Shown here piece by piece: positions 20,770 to 30,205 of a DNA stretch of 64,000 bases (within the stretch, counting starts at the first letter, position 1; every line of letters starts with the position of its first letter). A program made the translations under genes and the position numbers. The DNA is from Blasia pusilla. Its lineage: Eukaryota > Marchantiophyta > Marchantiopsida > Blasiales. The stretch lies in the NCBI GenBank assembly GCA_050084515.1, contig CM114271.1, positions 9,424,001 through 9,488,000 of the forward strand, in the 5' to 3' direction. The notes below the pieces were generated by a model. The model ran no database searches and was not told where the DNA came from. It worked only from the letters and a program-made list of their open reading frames with translations.

Positions 20770-22899
20770 CTACCGCATGAAGTTTCCCCATTGTCTCATA
20801 CGTACAGTCCACCAACTCAACCAAGAGCACAACTCTTTGTACTTCCCCTCAATCGCATGCTTCCTCCACCACCTGTGAAGGTCTTCCTGGAATTCCATGG
20901 CCTGTTTCAAGGTTTTGTTGTCCTTACAGCGTTGGAGTAAAGTGACATGCTCTGTCCTCTTATTCTCCTTGATGCAAGATTTGGTGTACCGGGTCACAGA
21001 CTGTTGCCAATGGAAAGCATCCGACCTTTCCCTCTCCGGTTGAACCTCTCCACCCCAGAACACTTCCCGGATATCAATCCACCCAGGTTGTGCATTTTCC
21101 GCCATGAACCCATAAATTTCCGGAGGTGGCCTTTTGTTTTCCTTCACCACCTCCAATAAGAGTAACCAGCACATCTTCAAACTGCCAACGTCTTCTGCCT
21201 TTACTTCACATACAAATATAGTTTTGAGTCCCTTCTCCACATGGTCATAAACATGAGCACCCATTATCAACCATCCGTTTAGCACTCTATAGCAAATATC
21301 AAAGCTTACCTAGCTGCCGTAAGGATCTTCCCCTTCCCTCATTCGATCTATAAGATCGAGGCCACTCGACGGACCTGTGGTTGACATATTGAAGACATAG
21401 ACCCTGGATTCCTCGCCTCCTTGGCCCATGAATTGCCATCTCTGAATGAATGGAAATCTAGAGTTGGCCTTGATTCTGGCGATGGCATCCATTTCGGCCG
21501 TCTTTCCATCTAGAATCCGTATTTGACGCAGCAAATTCCGGAAGCATTCAGGATCAGCGAGAAATGCAAGATTTTCCGAGAGTTGTTTCTCCTCAGCCGC
21601 CGTGATCTTGCCCTGTTCAAGGATTCCAAGAAATTGTTCACAAATTTGTGATGTTGTTGTGAGCTTGATCACTCCGGGCTTTGAACCTGGAGAGTTTCTG
21701 TAGACCTCGGCAACTTTCTTCGCCACATCCTCCTTGATGTGTCTCTGAATTGCATCGGTCACAGTATGAGTGTGGGAGCCAACATGAATTGCCAGCCTTG
21801 TGTACTCTGACGTGGAGCCCAAGTCGTGGACAATGAAAAATATGTATGCAGGACACGCTCCAACGCAGAAGGGCGATGCCTGACAATGAGGACATCGATG
21901 GCCTCCCGGCGGTATGGTGGCACCGACCTCGTATGGAGTTTCTATATTCTTGGGGGGGAATTGCGATGTATTGACTCGCCCGTTGCGCTCTAGATACGGG
22001 CATGCTGGACTTCTACACTCCAAGGCTCCAACGCATTGGCGGCGGGAGACAATCCAAGGACCATTTGGAATTGAAGCACTAGTCCATTGAAGCGTGCACC
22101 ATCGATGACAATCAGACTTTCTGTCCATACCCTTCAGGCATCCTCCATCTTTCTTTTGAGCATGAGCAGCAAGTGGAGGCAACTCAAAAATGCAATTACC
22201 ATCGTACGTGGGCGGCAACTCGTCGACAAGAATGTGCTTGAACATTTTCAAGGCCAGAGACGAAAGCAAACTATTGCCTGATACTCGCAAGAGGAACGAG
22301 TAGGCGGACAGAGCGCCCGGTTGGTGTCCGACAGATCCACTGAGGTTGATGACATCCGGAATCTCTTCAGGAAGAACAACATTGTTACGAGCGTATGAAG
22401 TTGGAGTTGAAGCCGGATCTACTGAGCTAGGAGTTGCAAATGTAGAGCTTGGTGCACTAGGAAATTCTTGACCGTCTACTTGGGAAACAGACGAATTCAG
22501 GGGCAAGCCGTGAACTCTGTATTGACCATTCGCTAGAGGTAGGAGATTCCATACTTTACGGTCTGCAATCATTGGCTGGACTGTCTCACCTATTATGTCC
22601 TCCGTACCGTCCATCCTAACATCCTTGGATACAAAGATGGTTCCAATTTGGAGAAGAAATCGAATAGAGAGAAAATTTTCATCCACTGCTATGAAAAACT
22701 CAAGAGCTTGCGGTCGAACGATTTCTGATTGAGGAAGGGCCGCCAGATGACTACCACAAGTGAGCTTCACATAATTATCCATTCCCAAAAGATTCCAATG
22801 GGAGGAGATTGAGACTGAGAATGAGAATGAGAATGTTTTATTTACTGTGAATAGGAACTCAGATTCTCCTGACAGAATTTGACTGACAAGATGAAGTTT

Positions 22900-23965
22900 G
22901 GTAGGTGAAATTGTCTGACACAATGGATTCAATTCTGTTGCAACCTGTCAGAGTCAGGTGGGTTACAGGATTTGGGAAACAGAGACGTGGGTTGCGAAGC
23001 ACACTTCATTTTTTTGGAACCCGTCGGAGTCCGTTGGGTTGGTACCCCCTTCTTGCCGACCGAAGATCTTTTGAGGCGATTTTGCTAGCATCAAACAAAA
23101 GATATCGCTTGTTTTTGCGGGATTGTCCAACTCAAGGTACATCTTGTGACCCGTAAGATTGCAATGGGTTTCCTCGGAATAATACGATGTCGCATTGTTT
23201 CCCGAGGGATAACCTGTTGATAACCGACGGGTTGCCCTGGTAACTCAACTATTAACCCAAGCTAAGCGAAGCCTGCAACCCGTCGGCTTCAAACGGGTTA
23301 CACGCTTCTGCCTTACCTTGTAACGCAAACATGAACGAAGCTGGCAACCCGTAGCTCTCCGACGAGTTGCGCGGGTACCGCGCCTTCTTGCCCGAAGATG
23401 GCGGAGGCGTGCAACCCGTCGACATCAAACGGGTTGCCCAATTATCTCATGGTGTAACACTTACATGAAGGAAGCGTGCAAACCGTCTGCTCCCATGAGT
23501 TCCACGAGTGCCGCACCTTCTTGCCCAAAGACGGCGAGGCGTGCCACCTGTCGCCCTCAGACGGGTTGCGCAAGGGCCTCGCCTTGTTTCGCTTATATGA
23601 AGGAAGCATGCAACCTGTCGGCCTCTGACTAGTTGCGCGGGAAGCCCGCATTGTTATCCCTTCACGAGGGAAGCGTGCAACCCAACGGTCTCCGAAGGGT
23701 TGCGTGGGTACCTCCCATTCTTGTCCGAAGACGGCGAAGATGCACAACCTGTCGGTCTCCGACGGGTTGCGCGGGTACCTCGAGTTCTTGTCCGAAGATG
23801 GCGGAGGCGCTCAACCTGTCGGTCTTCGACGGGTTGCTCGCGCACCTTGCGTTCTCGTCCCAAGAGGGCGGAGGCGCGCAACTTGTCGGACTCCGACGGG
23901 TTGCCACGAGGACATGCCTTGAACCCTCGGGAAGCGTGCAACCCGTCAAAGCCGTCGGGTTGTTG
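22900..23965. repeat. Palindrome array, 67-bp period, between genes B2 and A1
   Basis: Palindromes start at 23275, 23344, 23411, 23478, 23543, 23610, 23677, 23744, 23811, 23878 and 23938, a spacing of 65-69 bp for nine of the ten steps. The linker is about 40 bp and itself conserved, with GCGGGTACCTCG, TTCTTGTCCGAAGATGGCGG and GAGGCG. Further diverged copies at 22937, 23018 and 23212 are less regular. The array ends about 90 bp upstream of the A1 TATA box. Open frames through it in three phases on both strands are products of the 67-bp repeat and were not annotated. Confidence 0.9.
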
Positions 23966-24052
23966 TTTTTCACGTCCTGACTTCCTTAACGGCCGGCACG
24001 TCGCCGTCGGAAGGACGATGCGACCCAACGGTCAGCCCAACGGCTCGAAAAG

Positions 24053-24060
24053 TATAAATA
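24053..24060 (+). promoter_or_regulatory. TATA box of gene A1
   Basis: TATAAATA followed by GGGG, 280 bp upstream of the A1 start. The surrounding CAACGGCTCGAAAAG block is conserved in A6, A4 and (with TATTAAAG) A2. Confidence 0.8.
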
Positions 24061-24149
24061 GGGGAGAAATCGCTCATTTCCGGTTTTTCATTTTGCGATC
24101 TCCATTGGTTTCCCGTGCAGCAGCTGACCAGATACCAAGGGGCCCTTTA

Positions 24150-24262
24150 CACGGCAACTCATCGCGAGACGATACGAGCGAACGATTGCGAGACGATTCG
24201 AGCAAACGATTGCGAGACGGTTTGACGGAACGATTGCGAGACAATTTGAGCTACCCATCAAG
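24150..24262 (+). repeat. 24-bp tandem repeats in the A1 leader
   Basis: Four imperfect units of the type GACGATTCGAGCAAACGATTGCGA lie between the TATA box and the A1 ATG. Related units, on the minus strand, are in the leaders of A6 (10960-11080) and A4 (38330-38400). A2 has an unrelated leader. Confidence 0.65.
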
Positions 24263-25058
24263 GCGACTCATCTCGACATCAACAAGGCGACTCATCAAGC
24301 GATTCATCGTGCACATAGGTGGAGGCATTTCCGGGAAAAATGACGAGGAAAAAATCTCAAGAAAACAAGGCTGGGAGCTTCACTCCCAAGTCCGTGAGGA
24401 CTCCTGCGTCACCATCTCCAGGGCCTCGTTCAGCCAATGAGATAAGGCAGCAAGAAATCGAGGAGCGGGAAAGGGAAGCGGAGATGCACAAGCAAGAGCT
24501 TCTTGCAAAACGTGTCTGAGGCGCTCGATAAGCGTAACGAGAGGCCGTGGCGTCGCGCAGCCTTGAAGAAAAGGGTTGATTTAAAAGCGAAAAAAGCGTC
24601 TGACGCCGCGTCGGTGAGAGCGAATTGGCTAAAGCTCGGAGGGAAAAATAAATAGCCATTGAAGAAAGCCTTGCTTGTCCAACCGAAAGTGTTGAGATGC
24701 GGGAAATGTCCCCGATGAAGTCTGGGGACACAATCAATATAGCGGAAACGGCCGAAGTTCAAGTCACGGACGATGAGGTCATGAGGACCGCCAGCGTGGA
24801 GATGGTGGACATCGCTGAAGAAGCAGGAGAGTGGTCATCCTCGTCTCTAAGCCCGGTGGAAGAAATCGACCTCTATCGGATCGAAGAGTTTCCAGTGGAC
24901 TTGCCAATTGCTATCTCAGAGCAGTTGGCTGGCCAAGACACCGACCCAATCTTCGAGCGGGTAAGAGAGGATCTGTGTTTTTTGAATTATGTGAAGGTCC
25001 ATGTTGCAATTCATTGGCAATTCAGTGTAGCTTATTGATCTTGTCCCCGTCGTGACAG

Positions 25059-25531
25059 GTGGTAAAGCAGATGGCACTGATGGAGGGCCACAACGCCCCG
25101 AGAATTCCACTCTGCCGATTGCGGACAATGGAGTACGTCCGAGAAATTCAGTCTGACGAGGATATTGCGAAGCTCAAACAATCGGCAGCGACAACATCCT
25201 ACGTCGACAACTTCCCTCCGTTCTATGTTCAGCCTTACGATGACCATGGAACCCAAGCGCTGGTTACGGAGGAGGACTTGGAATCGCTCGACATATTCTG
25301 GAGGATGAGAGATTAGGAATTTAGAAGGGCGATAGAGGGGACGGAATTCAGCTGGATGAGGAACCTGTATTTCTTCATCTGGGATGGAAATCACAGGTTC
25401 ATGGCGTGGAAAAAGTTTGCAGAGGAGCGCCCAAACTCCTTGGAGGCACATTTTTGCGTGAAGGCAGTGGTCCTTCATCCATACCCTCATCACATGGTGA
25501 CGGTGGAGATGGCCATGCATGCCATGAACAC
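25059..25531 (+). other. ParB/Srx-like domain in exon 2 of A1
   Basis: The exon encodes APRIPLCRLRTMEYV, a helical EDIAKLKQS segment, FPPFYVQPYDDHG, and then FFIWDGNHRFMAWKKFAEE with VKAVV. The order (IPL...L; helix; P-hydrophobic-V; DGNHR..A; V.VV) matches ParB N-terminal-like domains, where G-X-H-R sits in the nucleotide-binding pocket. DGNHR is at 25383-25397; A2 has DGNHK. In bacteria and phages such domains are fused to DNA methyltransferases, which is also the arrangement here. The call is by eye and the middle of the domain is longer than usual. Confidence 0.55.
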
Positions 25532-25539
25532 GTAAGTTT

Positions 25540-26260
25540 CTTCTTGCTGCAAATCGTCGGACTCCGACAAGTTGTTCGAGTCGCCACTATTTTTGGGATG
25601 TTTTTGGCCAAAAGCAACTCGTCGGACTCCGACGAGTTGCTCAACTGATCACTGGTTTAGGATGTTTTTGGCCAAAAGCAACTCGTCGGAGTCCGACGAG
25701 TTGTTCGACTGACCACAGGTTTAGGATGTTTTTGGCCCAAAGCAACTCGTCGGACTCCGACGAGTTGCTCGACTGGCCGCATTCTTTGGATGTATTTTGA
25801 AGAAAGACACTCGTCGGAGTCCGACGAGTTGCTTGACTCCCCACATTTTTTGGATGTTTTTTGAAGAAAGCAACTCGTCGGAGTCCAACGGGTTGCTTGA
25901 CTCGAAGCTGTCTTTGGAGGTTTTTGGATGTTTTTGGCCAAAAGCAACTCGTTGAAGTCCGACAGGTTGCATTCGGAAGTTGGGAGCTACATTCTTGGCA
26001 TCAAATTGCAGCTTTCATTGAAATTGCGCAACCTGTCGGACTCTGACGGGTTGATATGTTCACTTTTGATATGGACTATCTGATAACCCGTCGGAGTCCG
26101 ACGGGTTGAAACCAGAAAATCACAAATCTGAATGCAATCCGTGGGACTCCGATGGGTTGCAAAATTTAGCTCGTTGCTACAATCCGTCCTTGAGCTATGA
26201 CAACCTCTCGAAGTCCGACGGGTTGCAGGAACCCATGTATGTTACAAAATTTCTTATATT
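25540..26260 (+). repeat. Intron 2 of A1 with a 64-bp-period palindrome array
   Basis: Palindromes start at 25549, 25614, 25679, 25742, 25806, 25870 and 25944, mostly 63-65 bp apart. Copies at 25614-25640 and 25742-25768 are perfect 27-mers. Here both arms carry the T/A form (GCAACTC and GAGTTGC), unlike the promoter array. The linker has CTGGTTTAGGATGTTTTTGGCC. Four more copies with the C/G form lie at 26029-26225. No gene is seen. Confidence 0.88.
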
Positions 26261-27477
26261 GAGTTTGGATGTGCAAGATTGTATCGGAGGGGAATGTCAC
26301 GCACCACTGGATCCAGGATTGCGATCGGGTGAAGAAAGTGCTAACGACGCACCCGGCAGAGTACAAGGGGTTCTTGGGCGACGCCCTTGTAAATGAGATG
26401 CTGGCAAAGGGTGCACAAATCAAAAAGAAGACTTGGGCAAATAAATTTATTTCCCAAGATGCAAACCATCACAATCCTTTCTTTGTCGTCGAAGATACAG
26501 GCCGCCAAGAAGAGCGCGCATTGAGTGGAGCGGAGGGAGAAAGTTTACGTATGCGAGCATGCAAAATTCATCCAAGCTGCGCAGTATCTCTGACTCACGA
26601 AGTACCACGACAAGCAAGATGACACTACATCGCCATTCTCAACCTTGAACTTGGTCTGGATTTCTACAAGGAGCTGAAGGCGATTATCAAGCGCGAGCGG
26701 AAAAGGGATGAAGATCCGCAAGGTCGGATTGGGGAGAAAGTGTCTCTCGATCGCGTGCATTGATTTTCCTTGTCTGGAATAAGCAAATTTAGGAGAATAC
26801 GACTGATGAAAATCAGTCTTGAGGGCACAGAGGCCCAAAAGAGGGTGGCACACCATCCTTCGGGTGTCTCTAATCCAGTGATCTCCCACTGGCTTCGCGA
26901 ATGGTCATTCTGGGACGTATTGCGGCTTGTCGGGAAGTCCATGCTTGTGGGTCTCCAAGCGGAGCTGAAAAGAATAGAGCCACTTCCAGAGGAAGAAAAC
27001 CTCGAGAATGCTGATGATTTTGAACTTAGGCTTGATGACATCCATAAAAAACCCAGGTTTCAGGACTATGTTCAAGGAATGCATCCTCCCTCAGGCAGAC
27101 CTTGACAAATAAATCGAGGTGAAAAAAAGGCATTTCGCAAAGAAGAAGCGAGATCTTCATGAGCAGGCGGCCGATGCATCTCGAATAAGAGTTGCCCAAC
27201 GCATGGTGTTCAGGTACCTCGTCCATTGTGAGAATGCAGGTACATGGCAAAAAATACCGGCAGCCTACAAATTGTGGGCTTCTCCGCCTGATGGAGAGAC
27301 ATATTCCATGTACGACACGGAGATGGCTCAAAGCATGTACGATTGGGAGGTGGAGAATTGCCCGATTTGGCTGGACTTCAACGACCCTGAGGACATAACC
27401 GAGAAAGATCTACGCCTGCTTTATGATGCAGTGGCCGCAGATAGGGACGACATCCCCAATTTTGTGCAGCTTGACTT

Positions 27478-27821
27478 AATTGAGAGCAACCCGTCGGAAC
27501 CCAACGGGTTGCAGGTGGTAATGCGTTTTCTGTGTGTTTCTGGAATGATGCAATCCTTCCGAAAGCGACAGGTTGCTCTCAGCCAACCATGGGCTGCTCT
27601 TAGCCAGCAACCTGTCGCCTTCCGACGGGTTGCTCATGGACAAAAACAACCCATCGGACTCCGACAGGTTGCTCCACTGTTAGGATTATAGCGAAGTTCT
27701 CTAGGGTTAAGCAAAGTTGTTTGGGGACGTGTTGCACATTATGTCACCATACTGAAAGTAGACCAGTGGTCAAGTAGCTCTTTCTTGGTGCTGACATTGT
27801 TTCCAATGTGCATCTTTACAG
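27478..27821 (+). repeat. Remnant of intron 3 of A1
   Basis: It starts at the deletion breakpoint in exon 3 and runs to the CTTTACAG acceptor of exon 4. Palindromes at 27487-27513, 27548-27576, 27607-27633 and 27646-27672. No gene is seen. Confidence 0.7.
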
Positions 27822-28334
27822 ATGGACCACTCCTATGTTTACTGCTTTGTTCGGCCCGAGCACAACTTCCAGGTGTTTAAGATCCTGGATCATGTGGATC
27901 CATGCTCCGATGGGTACAGCTTAGATAGTTTATACAATTACCCCCCGGGAATTTACATGCAAGACGGTACCCCCTTACTTGGAGGAAGGGAAAATTTGCC
28001 AGCCCTGATGCAAACGCTCATCGAGCTCTCCTCAAGGCCGGGTGACCTGGTGTTCGACTTAGTGGGTCTTTCAGGGGTGAGTATCAGAGGCATCTGGCAT
28101 AGTGGCAGGAACATTCTCTGCCTTGAGGGAAGGCAACAACTATTGGACCTTTGCAAGGAGGCAAAGGCAGATTACGACATGCTATTTGGGGCGTACAACT
28201 CTCCTCCGAAGCCGAGAGCTCTGGTTCCAGACCCACCATTGGTAGTGACACCATCGTCACTTCCCACGATTCCAAATATCGGGAGGGCAAGGCCAACAGT
28301 AAAATTGCAAGAGCTATCGGACGATGACGAGTGA
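27822..28334 (+). other. Methyltransferase motifs X and I in exon 4 of A1
   Basis: 170 residues. Residues 58-87 read ENLPALMQTLIELSS then RPGDLVFDLVGLSG, followed by GRNILCLEGRQQLLDL. This is the C-terminal half of N4/N6 DNA methyltransferases (Pfam N6_N4_Mtase): a helix beginning near KP, a PGDLVLDPFAGSG-type SAM-binding strand and loop, then an acidic residue after the next strand. The glycine loop is altered: D-L-V-G-L-S-G in place of D-P-F-A-G-S-G, and the change is shared by A3 and A5, so it predates these copies. Confidence 0.65.
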
Positions 28335-29110
28335 GTTCAAAGAACTCAAGGACCCAGCTTGACTGCAACGTTTGGAGTAGGGATTTATTTGATGACGAGG
28401 GCAAAAGAATTCATAGAATAGATCAAATGTACAATTCCGAGCTTCTTTTGGATGTAATAAAGGACAAATTTTTTTCGAACGATGGTGGTGTTTCTTAAAG
28501 TTTGTTGAATATCTTTTATGTCTTTTCGAATGTGATCATCTATGTACTTCAAAGATTTCTATTTTGCAACCCGTCGGATTTCCACGGCTTGCAACTTTTC
28601 ACTTTTTGACTAGTGCACCTTTTTAACCACTTCCAGGCAACCTGTCGGATTTCGACAGGTTGGCTCCGTGAGTGATCGGACTCTTTCCCTGTTGGTCCAA
28701 CTTTAGAGGCAGTCTGGCGGGCTTCTTCACTTTGGCACCTTCCCCTAGTATCGTCAAACAAGACGTAGGCTTCTTCTCTTCTCTCAGACGTGTTGGATTC
28801 CTACTACTTGTGGGATTGCCATTATGGTATTTCCAAGGACGGAGCACATATTGATACTGGATGGGTGTCACATTGCAGAGCGTACAAGATATACTGCCGA
28901 GGAAGGCGGTGGGACTCAAATCAGGTTACATGGGACCGTTATGGTGTACCTAAGGGGGGGGGGCCAAGGCTCTCAAATTCACCAACATTTTCAATCCCTA
29001 TCTACAATCGGCCAGAGGAGCCACTTGTATCCCAGGACATTCCTTTTGTATAGGAACCTAGGAGAGTTAGGAGTAAATTTGTAGATGACGAGGCTGAAGA
29101 AATCATAGAC
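28335..29110 (+). repeat. 3' region of A1 with an unrecognised short frame
   Basis: Two related blocks, each ending in a DDE-rich frame and an AATAAAGGAC stretch (28383-28480 and 29081-29165), suggest a tandem duplication of the end of a gene. Between them is an open frame at 28790-29053 with DGAHIDTGWVSHCRAY, RRWDSNQVTWDRYGV and YNRPEEPLVSQDIP, also present in E6 (61061-61351, minus) and in part in E5 (56706-56921, minus). Two phases are open across it. I do not recognise it, and it may be a lost exon. Confidence 0.5.
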
Positions 29111-30205
29111 TAGATCGAATGTATATTTCTGAGGTTCCTTCGGAGGTAATAAAGGACGAGATTTTTTCAACCGATAATGGTGTTTGTAAAAGTTTATTGA
29201 ATTTTTTTTTTGGACTTGTGGATTGTGTTTGTCTAGCTACTCAGAATGTTTATTTTGCAACCCGTGTGATTCCGACGTGTTGCAACTTTTCACTTTTTCA
29301 CCACTGCAACTTTTCAACCATTTCCGGCAAAAGTCGCCGGTTCAGCGGGTTGGTCGCTTGAGTGGTCGGACTCTTTCCCTGGTAGACCAAATTCTGAGGC
29401 ATTGTGGCGGGCTTCTTCACTTTTGGCTCATTCCCCTAGTATCGTCAAACCAGTCTTAGGCTTCTTTTCTTCTCTAAGACGTGCTGGATTCCTATAACCA
29501 GTCGGATTGCCATTTCGGATTCCCAAACAGTTGAATTTTTGTAGGTACAGGGTGGAATGGAATCACTTCTCAAAATCTTTCCTTTGTTATGGTGAGAATG
29601 CTTGCAAGGGGTGCAAGCCATCTAATTCCGACGGGTTGCAAGAGTTGGAACCTGTAAAATTCCGACGGGTTGGGAGGGGTGGAGCATCTCAGTTTATCAG
29701 ATTTAGGATCTGAATGAAGGGACATCAGTTTCTCTTTACTCCAGACAGCTAACAATCTTTTGGTTTAATTATCGTCTCATGTGTTGAGATGAGATTGCAA
29801 CTTCTGGTCACATTATTTGCCAATGGTCATTAAAAAAAAATAGCCTTGGGCACAGCTTATTGTAGATTGAGATTGGCAATGTGAAAAAACTTGGGCTCAT
29901 ATGGAGAGTGATAGGAAAATGTTTGTAGTGGTCTTATGATGTCTACTACTTTTTAGCCCCCTGCAAAATGGAAGTTTCTTTAGGCCCGAACGTGGACCAC
30001 TACCTACTCTCTTCTAAAGATTTCATGAATTTGAAAGCAAACAAAAATTTCAAATATGTCAAAAAGTATTGAAGAGAGGAGGCGGATTTGGCCCTTTTTT
30101 TGAAGAGAGACTCTCCTCTCTTCCTCTCTTCCTCTCTTACTCTCTTCCTCTCTTCCTCTCCTCTCTTCCTCTCTCATGCCAGAATACCAGCCCTCGACAC
30201 CACAC
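29111..30205. repeat. A-side non-coding end of E2
   Basis: Inverted match to 55209-56690 and 60034-61060. It ends in a (CTCTTCCT)n tract at 30112-30176 and CATGCCAGAATACCAGCCC, the shared A-side terminus. Palindrome remnants lie at 29258-29284, 29330-29355 and 29604-29670. No gene is seen. Confidence 0.72.

Larger units (their letters stand above)
18684..22782 (-). pseudogene. MULE-like transposase gene B2 (two exons, best copy)
   Basis: Minus strand. Exon 1 is 22782-20770 (start MDNYVKLTCG; the in-frame ATG at 22932 lies in the leader and is not shared by other copies), exon 2 is 20185-18684. Total length is about 1170 residues, long for a MULE transposase. Features in order: Cys/His-rich region with CVGALECRSPACPYLERNG, RCPHCQASPFCVGAC and HVGSHTH, resembling the WRKY-GCM1-type fingers of some MULEs; DDE-type core with FDICYRVLNGW and GFMAENAQPGW (the second acidic position is Glu here, Asp in B1) then FHWQQSVTRY; and a SWIM finger, CSCDDFVQRE...FPCKHMYY. 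Only two clear lesions: TAG for Trp near 21309 and a 1-bp deletion near 19066. Confidence 0.82.
24340..28334 (+). pseudogene. Gene A copy A1: ParB-like / DNA methyltransferase-like protein (broken)
   Basis: Exons: 24340-24960, 25059-25531, 26277-27477, 27822-28334. Exon 1 gives MTRKKSQENKAGSFTPKSVR, then a charged coiled coil; exon 2 holds the ParB-like domain; exon 3 a long helical, charged region; exon 4 methyltransferase motifs X and I. Defects: frameshifts in exon 1 after residue 59 and further on, TAG for Gln at 25315, an intron 2 acceptor changed from CAG to CAA, and a deletion from about 27477 that removes the end of exon 3 with methyltransferase motif IV. A GTAAGA donor and CAG acceptors mark the other borders. 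Start chosen because MTRKK is shared by four copies. It stops with an acidic SDDDE end. Confidence 0.7.
18283..30205. mobile_element. Composite element copy E2 (genes B2 and A1), most complete
   Basis: Both ends are present. The left (B-side) end begins GAGGTTCGTAAGAGGAGAG and the right (A-side) end, read inward on the minus strand, begins GGGCTGGTATTCTGGCA followed by AGAGG repeats. Inside are the transposase B2 (minus), a divergent promoter region with the palindrome array, and gene A1 (plus). Length is about 11.9 kb. It abuts a type-D LTR remnant on the left and a truncated copia element on the right, so no target duplication is seen; MULEs usually make one of about 9 bp. Naming it a MULE rests on the transposase. 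Confidence 0.75.

Noticed and set aside
23275-23964. CRISPR-like array (regularly spaced palindromic repeats)
   Set aside because: The linkers are related to each other, not unique spacers, the repeats are diverged, no cas genes are present and the context is a eukaryotic transposon. It is a tandem repeat.
28623-28919. Minus-strand frame starting MSPTAFLGSISCTL
   Set aside because: It is opposite to gene A and lies over its 3' region; similar antisense frames in E5 and E6 are not better conserved than the sense strand.
18283-30205. A restriction-modification or bacterial defence locus
   Set aside because: There is no endonuclease partner, the methyltransferase-like gene is split by introns, and it travels with a eukaryotic transposase.
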